Assembly (NCBI GenBank): GCA_019359615.1
Contig: JAHHHA010000002.1
Location: 124,001-188,000, forward strand
Direction: 5' to 3'
DNA length: 64,000 bases
DNA from: Cyanosarcina radialis HA8281-LM2
GTDB lineage: Bacteria; Cyanobacteriota; Cyanobacteriia; Cyanobacteriales; CCAP-1448
This document shows, one piece after another, positions 29,638 through 39,009 of the stretch. Under the pieces are notes generated by a model. That model ran no database searches, had not been told where the DNA came from, and saw nothing but the letters and a program-made list of their open reading frames with translations. Every line of letters begins with the position of its first letter. The first letter of the stretch is position 1. The position numbers and the translations under genes are program-made.

Positions 29638-30804
29638 ATGAAAGCCATGATTTTGGCGGCAGGTAAAGGTACGCGGGTACGACCGATTACATATACCATT
29701 CCCAAGCCACTAATTCCGATCCTGCAAAAGCCAGTAATGGAGTTTTTGGTAGAACTATTGCGCCAGCATGGGTTTAACGAAATTATGGTCAACGTTAGCC
29801 ATCTGGCGAAAGAAATCGAAGATTATTTTCGCGACGGTCAGCGTTTTGGGGTGCAGATCGCCTATTCTTTTGAAGGTCGAATCGATGAAAGTGGCGATCT
29901 CGTTGGAGAAGCCCTGGGTTCGGCAGGCGGGATGCGGCGGATTCAAGACTTTTATCCTTTTTTTGACGATACCTTCGTGGTGCTATGCGGCGATGCTTTG
30001 ATCGATTTAGATTTGACCGCAGCCGTGAAATGGCATCGAGAAAAAGGCTCGATCGCTACCGTAGTGATGAAATCTGTGCCAAAAGAAGAAGTATCTAGTT
30101 ACGGGGTAGTAGTAACAGACGAAAATGGTCGGATTAAAGCTTTCCAAGAAAAGCCGCCTATAGAAAAGGCTTTAAGTACGAACATCAATACAGGAATTTA
30201 TATATTTGAACCAGAAGTCTTAGATTATATTCCTTCCGGTCAAGAATACGACATCGGCGGTCAACTATTTCCCAAACTAGTAGAGATGGATGCCCCGTTT
30301 TATGGCATTCCCATGGACTTTCAATGGGTAGACATCGGCAAAGTTCCAGATTACTGGCAAGCAACCCGAGACGTGCTGTTAGGAAAAGTCAAAAATGTGG
30401 CGATTCCAGGACATGAAATCGCTCCTGGCATCTATACGGGTTTGAATGTAACGGCCAACTGGGACAAAGTGGAAATTATCGGGCCGGTTTATATCGGGGG
30501 TATGACTAGAATTGAAGATGGAGTGAAGATTATCGGTCCGACTGCGATCGGTCCTAATTGCTGTCTAAGTAAAAATTCGCGGGTAGAAAATAGTGTAATT
30601 TTTGAATACACTCACTTAGGCGAGGGGGTGAGGTTAGTCGATAAGTTAGTGTTCGGACGCTACTGCGTCGATAAAACTGGCGTGACAATCGATACCAAAA
30701 AAGCCGAACTCGACTGGTTGATTAACGATACTCGCGAAGTCGGTACCCCACAGCCACCTATAGAGCGGCAAGCGATCGATCGATTGTTGGGAAATGCTAG
30801 TTAG
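29638..30804 (+). CDS. Sugar-1-phosphate nucleotidyltransferase (GDP-mannose pyrophosphorylase-like)
   Basis: A 388-residue NDP-sugar pyrophosphorylase. The nucleotidyltransferase signature [13 protein letters not shown] is at the N-terminus, with GDALIDLDL, NTGIYIFEPEVLDYIP and FQWVDIGKVPDYW downstream. The C-terminal part (about 260-345) is a left-handed beta-helix with hexapeptides such as VKIIGPTAIGPNCCL. The likely reaction joins mannose-1-P or glucose-1-P to an NTP for cell-wall or exopolysaccharide sugars. The exact nucleotide is not decided. No glycan genes are adjacent. The 29377-29637 gap before it has only repeats and a GCATGAA/TTCATGC hairpin (29558-29587). Confidence 0.9.
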   Translation: MKAMILAAGKGTRVRPITYTIPKPLIPILQKPVMEFLVELLRQHGFNEIMVNVSHLAKEIEDYFRDGQRFGVQIAYSFEGRIDESGDLVGEALGSAGGMRRIQDFYPFFDDTFVVLCGDALIDLDLTAAVKWHREKGSIATVVMKSVPKEEVSSYGVVVTDENGRIKAFQEKPPIEKALSTNINTGIYIFEPEVLDYIPSGQEYDIGGQLFPKLVEMDAPFYGIPMDFQWVDIGKVPDYWQATRDVLLGKVKNVAIPGHEIAPGIYTGLNVTANWDKVEIIGPVYIGGMTRIEDGVKIIGPTAIGPNCCLSKNSRVENSVIFEYTHLGEGVRLVDKLVFGRYCVDKTGVTIDTKKAELDWLINDTREVGTPQPPIERQAIDRLLGNAS

Positions 30805-30898
30805 AGAGAGGGCGGAGACAAGTCAAAAGTCAAAAGTCAAAAGTCAAAAAATAACGCGCAGTTTCTAAACTTCTAAACTCCTGCCTCCTGAACTCCTG

Positions 30899-32935
30899 AT
30901 GCAAAGCCTGAGACTGCATCCCGATACGATCGAACAAGTCAAACAAAGAGCAGATATCGTCGATGTCGTTGCCGAACAAGTGGTTTTGCGCAAGCGCGGT
31001 AAAGACTACGTGGGGTTGTGCCCTTTCCACGACGAAAAGACTCCTAGCTTTACAGTCAGCCCTAACAAGCAGATGTACTACTGCTTTGGCTGCCAAGCTG
31101 GAGGAAATGCGATCGCTTTTTTGATGGAACTGGGCAAGCAATCTTTTAGCGATGCAGTGCTAGATTTGGCTCGGCGCTATCAAATTCCAGTCAAAACTTT
31201 AGAACCAGAACAGCAACAAGAATGGCAGCGCCAACAATCGCTGCGGGAACAGTTATATGAAATTTTGGCATTGGCGACGCGATTTTACGAACACGTTTTG
31301 CGACAACCTGAAGGGAAATCAGCTTTAGAGTACCTGCAAACAGAAAGGCAATTGAGTGCCGCTACTATTCAACAGTTTCAGTTGGGTTACGCGCCTAATA
31401 GTTGGGAAACCCTCTATAAGTATCTTGTAGAACAAAAACGCTATTCAGCGCAGTTAGTCGAACAAACTGGCTTAATCGCTCCCAGAAAGCCTGGGGGCGG
31501 TTATTACGATCGATTTCGCGATCGCTTGATGATTCCAATTTGCGACTTGCAAGGCAGAGTCATCGGTTTTGGGGGCAGAATCCTCAGTGCTGAAACCCAA
31601 AATTCTCCGAAATATCTCAATTCTCCAGAAACCGAGTTGTTCGATAAAGGTAAAACCCTATTTGCTTTAGATCGAGCGAAAGAAACTATTAGCAAAGAAG
31701 ATCGAGCGATCGTGGTTGAAGGATATTTTGACGCGATCGCTTTGCACGCCGCTGGCATTACTAATGTCGTGGCTTCCTTGGGTACTGCCCTAAGTTTAAA
31801 TCAGGTGCGGCAACTGCTGCGCTATACCGAATCCAAGCAAATTATTCTCAACTTCGACGCTGACAAAGCTGGGAAAATCGCCGCCGAGAGAGCGATCGGG
31901 GAAATCGCTACTTTAGCGTATCAGGGACAAGTGCAACTGCGAATTCTCAACTTGCCAGACGGTAAGGACGCTGATGAATTTCTTAAAGGCAGAGGGGGAG
32001 ATGGGGAGATGGGGAGATGGGGAGATGGGGAGAGAATTCTTAACTCAACACTCAACACTCAACACTCAACACTCAACACTCCCGATACCACTCGACACTT
32101 CACACTTCCTGGGGAACGGTATCGAGAACTGGTGGCTAACGCTCCTCTATGGCTAGATTGGCAGATCCAGCAAACTTTGGTCGATCGCGATCTGGCCCTA
32201 GCAGAACAATTTCAGGCAGCAGCGAAAGCGATGGTGAAGTTGTTGAGTCGGTTGGAAGATGCTAATACTTATACCCATTACCTGCAACAGTGCGCCCAAC
32301 ATCTGAGTAAAGGAAACGATCGCCTCGTTCCTTTGGTAGTCGAGAACTTGCAAACTCAAGTCAAGAGGCTCAAACGTTCGGCAATTGGTAAAGATGGTAA
32401 ATCGCCATCGTTGCCTGGGATCGCGATCGAAACTCAAAGTCGCCTATTGGATCGAGCCGAAGAGTTACTTTTACGAATTTACTTGCACTGCCCGGAACAC
32501 CGACAGGAAATGCTCGCGACTTTATTAGATCGAGATTTGCTCTGTCACCTCCAGCATCAGTTTCTCTGGCAGCAACTTCTAGCTTGGCAAGAAGCTCATC
32601 CCGATTCTGGATGTAGTGCCGACGAACTGTTCTCGCTGTTGCAAGCAGAAAGTATCGACCTCGATCGACAGATAGCCAAACTAGGCCACTTATTTCATCT
32701 CGACGAGAAACAACAGCAGGAGATCGGGCGATCCGCCTTAGTGATGCGAGCCTCGATCGCCGCGATCGAGATGGTTCAGTGCGAGCAGCAAAGACGCTAC
32801 TGCCTGCAAAAATGGCTCGATCCCGCTACTCCTGCTCAGGATAAGGATTTTTACCACCAGCAATTTTACAGCGCCCAACAGCGGCTCAGACAGTTAGATT
32901 CAGAACGTCAATTCAAGCTTTTGGAGGTGATTTAA
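30899..32935 (+). CDS. dnaG: DNA primase with in-frame repeat insertion
   Basis: DnaG makes RNA primers at the replication fork. The N-terminal zinc ribbon has C41, H44, C62 and C65. The primase core follows, then TOPRIM motifs IVVEGYFDAIALH and ILNFDADKAGK. After the TOPRIM domain (DADEFLKGRGG) about 40 residues, GEMGRWGDGERILNSTLNTQ and on, are encoded by STRRs (31993-32110) also found between genes. The C-terminal helicase-binding region resumes intact at ERYRELVANAPLWLDWQ. ATG 30899 is the family start. Confidence 0.95.
   Translation: MQSLRLHPDTIEQVKQRADIVDVVAEQVVLRKRGKDYVGLCPFHDEKTPSFTVSPNKQMYYCFGCQAGGNAIAFLMELGKQSFSDAVLDLARRYQIPVKTLEPEQQQEWQRQQSLREQLYEILALATRFYEHVLRQPEGKSALEYLQTERQLSAATIQQFQLGYAPNSWETLYKYLVEQKRYSAQLVEQTGLIAPRKPGGGYYDRFRDRLMIPICDLQGRVIGFGGRILSAETQNSPKYLNSPETELFDKGKTLFALDRAKETISKEDRAIVVEGYFDAIALHAAGITNVVASLGTALSLNQVRQLLRYTESKQIILNFDADKAGKIAAERAIGEIATLAYQGQVQLRILNLPDGKDADEFLKGRGGDGEMGRWGDGERILNSTLNTQHSTLNTPDTTRHFTLPGERYRELVANAPLWLDWQIQQTLVDRDLALAEQFQAAAKAMVKLLSRLEDANTYTHYLQQCAQHLSKGNDRLVPLVVENLQTQVKRLKRSAIGKDGKSPSLPGIAIETQSRLLDRAEELLLRIYLHCPEHRQEMLATLLDRDLLCHLQHQFLWQQLLAWQEAHPDSGCSADELFSLLQAESIDLDRQIAKLGHLFHLDEKQQQEIGRSALVMRASIAAIEMVQCEQQRRYCLQKWLDPATPAQDKDFYHQQFYSAQQRLRQLDSERQFKLLEVI
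31993..32110. repeat. STRR insertion inside dnaG
   Basis: Four to five GGGGAGAT octamers (about 31993-32030) are followed by about five CAACACT heptamers (about 32042-32082). These are the same units found in gaps near 9525 and 23865. The insertion keeps the dnaG frame. Confidence 0.9.
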
Positions 32936-33319
32936 GAGCAGGGCAGACGAGCCTAGAGACGTAGCAGCAGGAGAGAGGGACAAAAACTAGCAACTTATAG
33001 ATTTTTTAACTATAATGGGTACTATAATCCTATAATTCTGCCCAATCCAAAGTTAGTTTCTGGAACTTCCTTTCCAACAGTTGTAGATCTTGATGTAGGG
33101 CTGTATAATCGATGGCTACCTAAAAACTTTCGATCGTGTCAAATGAAAAACTGGCATAAAGATAGAGACAATATCTCAAGCTAATTTGTACGATCTATCT
33201 ACAGGATCGGCAGCTTATCTTCCACTTAATATCTTCAAGATACTCAGTCAAGGCTAGCTGACGTAAAAGTTACAAACCGAGCCGATAACCCCGACTATAT
33301 TTTAATTACAGGTTCTCAT
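32936..33319. other. Intergenic region, no gene seen
   Basis: This gap between dnaG and the MshEN-like gene has an AT-rich stretch with repeated TATAATCC/TATAATGGG elements (about 33010-33038) that could include a promoter. No conserved frame is visible on either strand. Confidence 0.4.
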
Positions 33320-33556
33320 ATGTTGACGGCAAGCGTACCAGATACAAACCAGAAAAAAATTCGGATTGGCGAACTGCTGGTGCAAAAAAAACTCATTAGT
33401 TATTACCAACTCCAAATGGGCTTGGAACTGCAAAGAATCCACCGTCAGAAGTTGGGTGAAATCTTCGTGCAAAAAAACTTGCTTTCCCTGGAAGACTTGG
33501 AGAGGATGTTAAAAGAACAATACTGGAGAAACACTGGCTTCTGGGTAATCGATTAA
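33320..33556 (+). CDS. Small MshEN-like two-repeat protein
   Basis: The 78-residue product contains two similar modules: IRIGELLVQKKLISYYQLQMGLE, then LGEIFVQKNLLSLEDLERMLKEQ. The pattern is that of MshEN-type (GspE/PilB N-terminal) domains, some of which bind c-di-GMP; ligand binding here is speculation. It ends YWRNTGFWVID. The last 11 codons are duplicated in tandem just after the stop. Confidence 0.75.
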   Translation: MLTASVPDTNQKKIRIGELLVQKKLISYYQLQMGLELQRIHRQKLGEIFVQKNLLSLEDLERMLKEQYWRNTGFWVID

Positions 33557-33593
33557 AACTGGAGAAACACTGGCTTCTGAGCGATCGATTAGG
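33522..33593. repeat. 36-bp tandem duplication at gene end
   Basis: Unit 1 (33522-33557) covers the last codons and stop of the MshEN-like gene. Unit 2 (33558-33593) repeats it with a few substitutions after the stop. Both start ACTGGAGAAACACTGGCTTC. Confidence 0.9.
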
Positions 33594-33649
33594 GTCGAGT
33601 TGTTATCGGCGCGGTTGCTAAGCTCGATCGAATAAAATAAATTCTTGTA

Positions 33650-33766
33650 GGGTAGGCATCGGAGCCTGCCCGCTCCAGACAGCTAGAGGGCTATTTTACA
33701 CTGGTTTGCTGACAGCCCGGAGGTCACGCCGAGATGCAAGGACAGCCCAGAGGGCTATCCCACAAG
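33650..33766. repeat. Cluster of GGCAGGCATC and AGCCC-GGGCT repeats
   Basis: GTAGGGTAGGCATCGGAGCC and two AGCCC...GGGCT palindromes with CCCACAAG ends fill the gap 3' of the small gene. They belong to the family listed at 18117-18146. Confidence 0.75.
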
Positions 33767-33784
33767 AGTATTGTAAACAAGCTA

Positions 33785-34717
33785 TCAGTTCTTAATTCCA
33801 GTGGTGGCAATGCCGCGAACGAACTGTTTTTGACCGACTAAAAATAGCAATACTACTGGTACGGTGGCGATCGTCACACCTGCCATCATCAACGGCCAGT
33901 TGTTGGTAAACTGTTCCTGTAAGGCAGCCAAAGCTAGCTGCACGGTTTTTAACTCTGGCTTAGTCGTGAAGACCAACGGTTTAAATAGATCGTTCCATTC
34001 GCCAATAAAAGCGAACAAAAACAGCGTTATTAATGCCGGACGCGACAAAGGCAACATCACTCGCCACAAAATCTGCCAGCGATTAGCCCCATCGATAGCT
34101 GCGGCTTCTTCGATTTCTACGGGAATAGTTTGAAAGTATTGCCTGAGCAAAAAAATTCCAAAACCATTGGCGGCTGTGGGCCAAATCAACGCCCCATAGG
34201 TGTTAATTTGGTTTCCCCACTTCAACACTAAAAAAATCGGAATTACCAACAACTGAAACGGAATTACCAAGGTCGCCAAAACAATGAGTAAAATGGCTTG
34301 ACGACCTCTAAATTTGAGTCGCGCTAAGGCATAACCCGCTAAAGCTGAAGTAATAATCTGAAAAGCAGTAACCGCTAGAGCTACTAGGGTGGAGTTGAAA
34401 AACGCTAGCAGAAAATTACCTAGTTTCCACGCCTGTTGATAGTTGTCCCAAGTTAGCTGTTTGAGATCGATCGCATTGTTGGGATTAGCGCCAGCGGGGA
34501 CAAAAGAGGTAAAAAAGACAGCTAGCAATGGTAATAGTACGATCGCAGCCCCTAGTAATAGAACTACCGCGATTGGGAGTTCGGTTAATTTGGGTTGCCA
34601 GTCGTTTAAATCTTTTTTAGGCACGATCGAGAAAAGAGGTCTGTTCGGAGATGCAGCGTTGGCACTGGCATAGACTTGTATGATATCAAATCCGGTTGTT
34701 AAAACCTTGAATCCCAC
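33785..34717 (-). CDS. Carbohydrate ABC transporter permease (MalG/CUT1 type)
   Basis: An inner-membrane permease with six hydrophobic segments. The EAA loop that contacts the ATPase is EEAAAIDGANRWQILWRVMLPLSRP. Related proteins import sugars or compatible solutes. GTG 34717 is chosen because sequence further upstream, though open to a TTG at 34774, is low-complexity repeat. Neither the partner permease, binding protein nor ATPase is adjacent, so the transporter must be completed by genes elsewhere. Confidence 0.85.
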   Translation of the reverse strand: MGFKVLTTGFDIIQVYASANAASPNRPLFSIVPKKDLNDWQPKLTELPIAVVLLLGAAIVLLPLLAVFFTSFVPAGANPNNAIDLKQLTWDNYQQAWKLGNFLLAFFNSTLVALAVTAFQIITSALAGYALARLKFRGRQAILLIVLATLVIPFQLLVIPIFLVLKWGNQINTYGALIWPTAANGFGIFLLRQYFQTIPVEIEEAAAIDGANRWQILWRVMLPLSRPALITLFLFAFIGEWNDLFKPLVFTTKPELKTVQLALAALQEQFTNNWPLMMAGVTIATVPVVLLFLVGQKQFVRGIATTGIKN

Positions 34718-34774
34718 CCTCACCCCCTGCCCCTTATCCTCAGAGGGGCCCCACCTTCCCCTCTCCCACCTCAA

Positions 34775-35386
34775 AGAAGCCCTCTCCTCGTAGGGTACAG
34801 TTGCTACCTAGCGATCGATGAGATCTGAGAGGATATCTGAGAAGTCTTTTTGGCTACGTTTGCAGCTTGTAGATCCCCCTAAATCCCCCTTAAAAAGGGG
34901 GACTTTGAAGCTGTTCCCCCCTGCTTGGTGCAAGCTGTATGGCGTAAGTCCTGCGGACGACCTGACGGTACGCGTTGGCGTAGCCGCCCTGGAAGGGCTA
35001 GCGTCTCCGCTAGGAGATGGAAACCTCGCCACGCTTGCATCCGCTTTTTAAGGGGGGCTAGAGGGGATTGAGTGCAATGATTTTAACTTTTCAGACAACC
35101 TCTGAGGTTAAATTGGGCGATACGATGTCGATCGATTCTAAATATAGAGATTTAGCAATACTACGTTTATACAGACCTCTGCCCTCCTAACTCACCGATA
35201 AGTATTTAACGCTAGCCTTAAAGCTGCAAATCAGATATTCTTTACAGTTGGGGAATATCTCTCAAAAAGCCGTAAAGTTTTATTATGCAAATTTGTTAAG
35301 TTAGATTTAACCGTTCTGTGCAGCCTTTCAAAGGCTTACACATCCTCAAAAAAGCTTAGTTAAAAAAATAGGAGACGATCGAGACT
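34775..35386. repeat. Long intergenic region with one repeat inserted in another
   Basis: The left part (about 34870-34920) carries ATCCCCCTAAATCCCCCTT and an AAAAAGGGGGA arm. The right part (about 35043-35072) carries CTTTTTAAGGGGGGCTAGAG, which looks like its other end. Between them lies a different element with CGTAAGTCCTGCGGACG and GCGTCTCCGCTAGGAGA palindromes. After about 35080 the sequence is AT-rich and should contain the ado promoter. No gene is seen. Confidence 0.6.
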
Positions 35387-36082
35387 ATGGTGCAGATGGC
35401 AGCCACAACCACTATTGACTTCCACGGCGAAACCTACAAAGACGCTTACAGCCGCATCAATGCGATCGTTATTGAAGGAGAGCAAGAGGCTCACGAAAAT
35501 TACATTCAACTGGGAGAAATGCTACCAGAATCAAAAGAGGAGTTGGTGCGGCTATCGAAGATGGAAAGCCGTCACAAGAAAGGATTTGAAGCCTGCGGTC
35601 GCAACCTTCAGGTAATGCCAGATCTAGAATTCGCCAAAAAATTCTTTGCCAGACTCCATCAAAACTTCCAGGAAGCAGCTAAATCGGGGAATGTAGTCAC
35701 CTGCTTGCTGATCCAATCGCTGATTATCGAATGTTTTGCGATCGCTGCCTACAATATCTACATTCCCGTCGCTGACGACTTTGCCCGCAAGATTACCGAA
35801 GGGGTAGTTAAAGACGAATACACCCATCTCAACTTTGGCGAAGTCTGGCTGCAAGCTAACTTTGAGTCATCTAAGGCCGAACTAGAAGAGGCCAATCGCC
35901 ACAACTTGCCCATCGTGTGGAAAATGCTCAACGAAGTCGAAGACGATGCCCGCGTCTTAGGGATGGACAGAGATGCCATGGTAGAAGATTTCATGATCGC
36001 CTATGGCGAAGCGTTGAGCAACATTGGCTTTACCACCCGCGATATCATGCGGATGTCTGCTTACGGCTTGGCAGGTGCTTAA
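35387..36082 (+). CDS. ado: Aldehyde deformylating oxygenase
   Basis: Cyanobacterial ADO turns fatty aldehydes into alkanes plus formate. The 231-residue ferritin-like protein keeps all six di-iron ligands: E32, E60, H63, E115, E144 and H147, at the positions known from Synechococcus ADO. ATG 35387 follows a GGAG about 12 nt upstream. The acyl-ACP reductase gene, usually next to ado, is not here; the next gene is dnaB on the other strand. Confidence 0.97.
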   Translation: MVQMAATTTIDFHGETYKDAYSRINAIVIEGEQEAHENYIQLGEMLPESKEELVRLSKMESRHKKGFEACGRNLQVMPDLEFAKKFFARLHQNFQEAAKSGNVVTCLLIQSLIIECFAIAAYNIYIPVADDFARKITEGVVKDEYTHLNFGEVWLQANFESSKAELEEANRHNLPIVWKMLNEVEDDARVLGMDRDAMVEDFMIAYGEALSNIGFTTRDIMRMSAYGLAGA

Positions 36083-36154
36083 AGTATTTCCTCTTGGCTC
36101 GATCTCTAAGAGGAATCAGGTATCCTCTAGCGATCCTAAAGTTATTGATGAAAT

Positions 36155-36212
36155 TTCTTGTGAGGCAGGCATCTTGCCTGCCGTGGGACAGCCGGGACGG
36201 CTATCCCACAAG
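36155..36212. repeat. GGCAGGCATCTTGCCTGCC palindromic repeat
   Basis: GAGGCAGGCATCTTGCCTGCC is followed by GGACAGCCGGGACGGCTATCC and CACAAG. It lies between the convergent ado and dnaB genes and could serve as a hairpin for both. Confidence 0.75.
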
Positions 36213-36307
36213 TCATAGATGGATTGCTAGCTTAATATTCTATCTAGCCCCGATCGAAGCCATATAGAAATATCGTTAAGCTTGAAACGACTGCATCGAT
36301 CGAATCA

Positions 36308-37654
36308 CTAACGATTGGGATGAGCCAAATTCCGAAAGCGAGTAAACTGCGGATCGAATAAGAGCTTGACCGTACCTGTAGGCCCGTTGCGGTGTTTGGT
36401 AATAATGACTTCGGCAATGTTGCGATCGGGCGTATCGTTGTTGTAGTATTCATCCCGATACAACATGATTACTAAGTCGCTATCCTGCTCGATCGAACCC
36501 GATTCTCTTAAATCCGACATCATCGGGCGCTTGTTGGTGCGGGCTTCCACGCTCCGACTGAGTTGAGATAAAGCAATAATCGGCACTTTAAGTTCGCGGG
36601 CTAACCCTTTGAGAGAACGAGTAATTTTAGAGAGTTCTTGCACCCGGTTGTCACCAGTACCTTCCATCAGTTGCAGGTAATCGATCAAAATTAAGCCCAA
36701 TTTGCCGCCTTGTTCTGCTTGCAAGCGGCGAGAGAGCGATCGCATCTGCATCACCGACATATTGGCAGTATCGTCGATAAACAGCGGCAATCCAGATAAA
36801 GTTCCTAGCGCCCGACTCAAAGGTTCCCACTCATTTTGAGTGATCCGCCCAGCCCGCAAGCGATTGCTTTCAATTCCCACCTCAGTAGATAACAGCCGCT
36901 GCACCAATTGCTCTTTTGACATTTCCAAGCTAAAGATCGCCACGGGCAGGTTGTGCAATTCGGCAATATTTCGACCGATAGTAGTGGCGAAAGCGGTTTT
37001 TCCCATCGACGGCCTGCCAGCAACAACTATTAGATCTGAAGGCTGAAAACCGCCTGTCATCCCATCCAAGTCGTAAAAACCGCAAGTTAAACCCGGCAGG
37101 GCTGCATCTTGATTGCGAATTTCTAGATCCTGAAAAGTCTGAATTAAAGTATCTGAAACCGGAATCAATCCCGCTTGGGGGCGGCTTTGGGTAAGCTGAA
37201 AAATTTTCTGCTCCGATTGGTCTAGCACGGTTTCGAGTTCCACCGCTGTCTGATATCCTAGCTGCACGATCTCGTTGCCACTGCGAATTAACTGACGGCG
37301 CATATATTTGTCTATAGCTAGCTGCGCCAAAGCATCAATGTTAACTGCCGATACGGTGCGATCGACTAACTGGGCTAACTTAGCGATTCCCCCGACTTTT
37401 TCTAACTGGTTTCGATCGGCCAGCCAAGCAGTGATACTCATCAAGTCAGTCGGTTTTCCCTGGCTGTTGAGGGTTAAAGCCGCGCGATAAATCTCTTGAT
37501 GTCCGGGGATGTAGAAAATTTCAGGAGTGAGGGTATCAGCCACCCGCCCGATCGCCTCTGGATCGAGCAAAATGCCACCTAAGATCGACTCCTCCGCGTC
37601 AATATTTTGAGGTGGGAGGCGATCGGCGACTTGAAAGTTTAATTCTTCAGCCAT
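36308..37654 (-). CDS. dnaB: Replicative DNA helicase
   Basis: DnaB is the hexameric replication-fork helicase. The 448-residue protein has the N-terminal domain (PPQNIDAEESILGGILLDP), a linker, and a RecA-like domain with Walker A GRPSMGKTAFA, LSLEMSKEQL and ILIDYLQLM. The arginine-finger region and EVIITKHRNGPTGTVKLLFDP are intact. No intein interrupts it. It sits upstream of rplI in the opposite order to the usual rplI-dnaB pair: both are on the minus strand with rplI first in transcription and dnaB after it. Confidence 0.97.
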   Translation of the reverse strand: MAEELNFQVADRLPPQNIDAEESILGGILLDPEAIGRVADTLTPEIFYIPGHQEIYRAALTLNSQGKPTDLMSITAWLADRNQLEKVGGIAKLAQLVDRTVSAVNIDALAQLAIDKYMRRQLIRSGNEIVQLGYQTAVELETVLDQSEQKIFQLTQSRPQAGLIPVSDTLIQTFQDLEIRNQDAALPGLTCGFYDLDGMTGGFQPSDLIVVAGRPSMGKTAFATTIGRNIAELHNLPVAIFSLEMSKEQLVQRLLSTEVGIESNRLRAGRITQNEWEPLSRALGTLSGLPLFIDDTANMSVMQMRSLSRRLQAEQGGKLGLILIDYLQLMEGTGDNRVQELSKITRSLKGLARELKVPIIALSQLSRSVEARTNKRPMMSDLRESGSIEQDSDLVIMLYRDEYYNNDTPDRNIAEVIITKHRNGPTGTVKLLFDPQFTRFRNLAHPNR

Positions 37655-37780
37655 AACTTCAGAAGTTCAGAAGTTCAGGAGTTCAGGAGCCAGTTGTCAA
37701 TTGTCAGTTGTTAGTAGTTATTTTTCTCCTCTGCTCCCCATCACCCCATCACCCCATCTCCCTCTCTCCCTTTCTCCAGT
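37655..37780. repeat. STRR arrays AGAAGTTC and ATCACCCC
   Basis: AGAAGTTC/AGGAGTTC units (about 37664-37690), a TTGTCAATTGTCAGTTG tract, and CATCACCCC units (about 37737-37765) fill the rplI-dnaB gap. Confidence 0.8.
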
Positions 37781-38239
37781 CTAGCTAGGCACGACCTCAA
37801 CTTCTACGGTTGCTGTAACTTCTGGGTGCAACTTGACTTCTACTTGATACACTCCGGTTTTATGAATGTCAGGGATAGTAATTCCGCGCCGATCGATTTC
37901 TTGTTTGGTGATTGCCTCGATCGCATCTGCTACTTCTTGGGCGGTGACTGTACCAAAAATGGCATCCTTTTCACCCACTTGCTTGGCGATGCTGAAACGC
38001 TTGACGGTTTCTAATGCTGTTTTGCGGCTTTGCGCTTGCTCTTTTTCTTCTAATAGGCGCTGCCGTTCTTTCTCTCTGCGGCGTTCTACTAGCTTCATTA
38101 TTCCAGGGGTAGCTAGCACGGCCATCCCTTGAGGTAGTAAATAGTTACGCGCATAGCCAGGAGCTACTTCCACTAGATCGCCATTTCTACCTAGCTTCCT
38201 GACATCTTGATTTAAGACTAATTGCACTCGTTTCGACAT
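37781..38239 (-). CDS. rplI: 50S ribosomal protein L9
   Basis: L9 binds 23S rRNA at the base of the L1 stalk. The 152-residue product has [17 protein letters not shown], the conserved [21 protein letters not shown] and a long central helix before the C-terminal domain. The start is ATG 38239; 15 extra codons upstream do not match the family. It is likely cotranscribed with dnaB downstream. Confidence 0.96.
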   Translation of the reverse strand: MSKRVQLVLNQDVRKLGRNGDLVEVAPGYARNYLLPQGMAVLATPGIMKLVERRREKERQRLLEEKEQAQSRKTALETVKRFSIAKQVGEKDAIFGTVTAQEVADAIEAITKQEIDRRGITIPDIHKTGVYQVEVKLHPEVTATVEVEVVPS

Positions 38240-38423
38240 AGATATTTTGTGGATAAACAAAATTACTTTGACATTTTTAGCCAAGACTAATCATTCTACG
38301 ATCTGACGAGGAGCGATCGCAACCAGAAATCGAGAGGGGGCACAGGGTAAACGTAGCTTTCTGGCGATCGCTTCAGGGGTGAAATCTTGTTCGATATTTT
38401 ATAATCGGGATTTAGTATGCACT

Positions 38424-38999
38424 ATGGCACTAACCACAACTCACGCCCTGAAAGAATGGGCTGCGGCCGTCGAGGCTTTGGAGCTTGGAAAAACGATCGT
38501 GTTGTTACGCAAAGGCGGCATTCGCGAAGAAAATCGCCGCTTTCAAGTCAAATACGATCGAGTTCTGCTTTATCCTACTTACGAACATCAACGTCCCGAC
38601 AGGTTGAAACCGGAATATGCCGATCGCGTCCGTCCAGTACCTTCTGGTTGGCATCCCGAAACCGTCCGCATCGGTAGCTGGGCCGAGATTACCGACGTGT
38701 TGCCAGTCAGCGCCGAGCCAGTAGTAGACAAACTCTGGACCTACCACATTTGGAACCAACAATTGGCCAGCGATCGCCTGAAGTGGAAGCCCAATGAACC
38801 TCTATTTGTTCTCTTGCTCAGAACTTACAAGCTGCGATCGCCGCAGATAATTCCTTACCGAGCCGAATACGGCGGTTGTCAGTCGTGGCTGGATTTACAA
38901 GAAGCGATGGAGATCGAATCTAAGGAACCTGTTTTGAGCGATCTGACGTACAACCAGCAAACCGCAGCCATTCGCCAACTCTTGGCATCGACTTACTAG
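38424..38999 (+). CDS. DUF1802 family protein
   Basis: A 191-residue cytoplasmic protein with family features ALKEWAAAVEALELGKTIVLLRKGGIREE, FLLYPTYEHQ-type and HIWNQQLASDRLKWKP segments. DUF1802 proteins are widespread in cyanobacteria without a known function. ATG 38424 (MALTTTHALKEW) is preferred over an ATG 45 nt upstream. The ureD gene starts 10 nt after the stop, so the two may be cotranscribed. Confidence 0.85.
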   Translation: MALTTTHALKEWAAAVEALELGKTIVLLRKGGIREENRRFQVKYDRVLLYPTYEHQRPDRLKPEYADRVRPVPSGWHPETVRIGSWAEITDVLPVSAEPVVDKLWTYHIWNQQLASDRLKWKPNEPLFVLLLRTYKLRSPQIIPYRAEYGGCQSWLDLQEAMEIESKEPVLSDLTYNQQTAAIRQLLASTY

Positions 39000-39009
39000 C
39001 ACTAAAATT

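Noticed and set aside
33785-34774. TTG start at 34774 for the ABC permease
   Set aside because: The first 17 or so residues come from low-complexity repeat DNA; GTG 34717 is more consistent with the family.
36308-37654. Possible intein in dnaB
   Set aside because: The helicase frame is continuous through the Walker A and later motifs at normal length.
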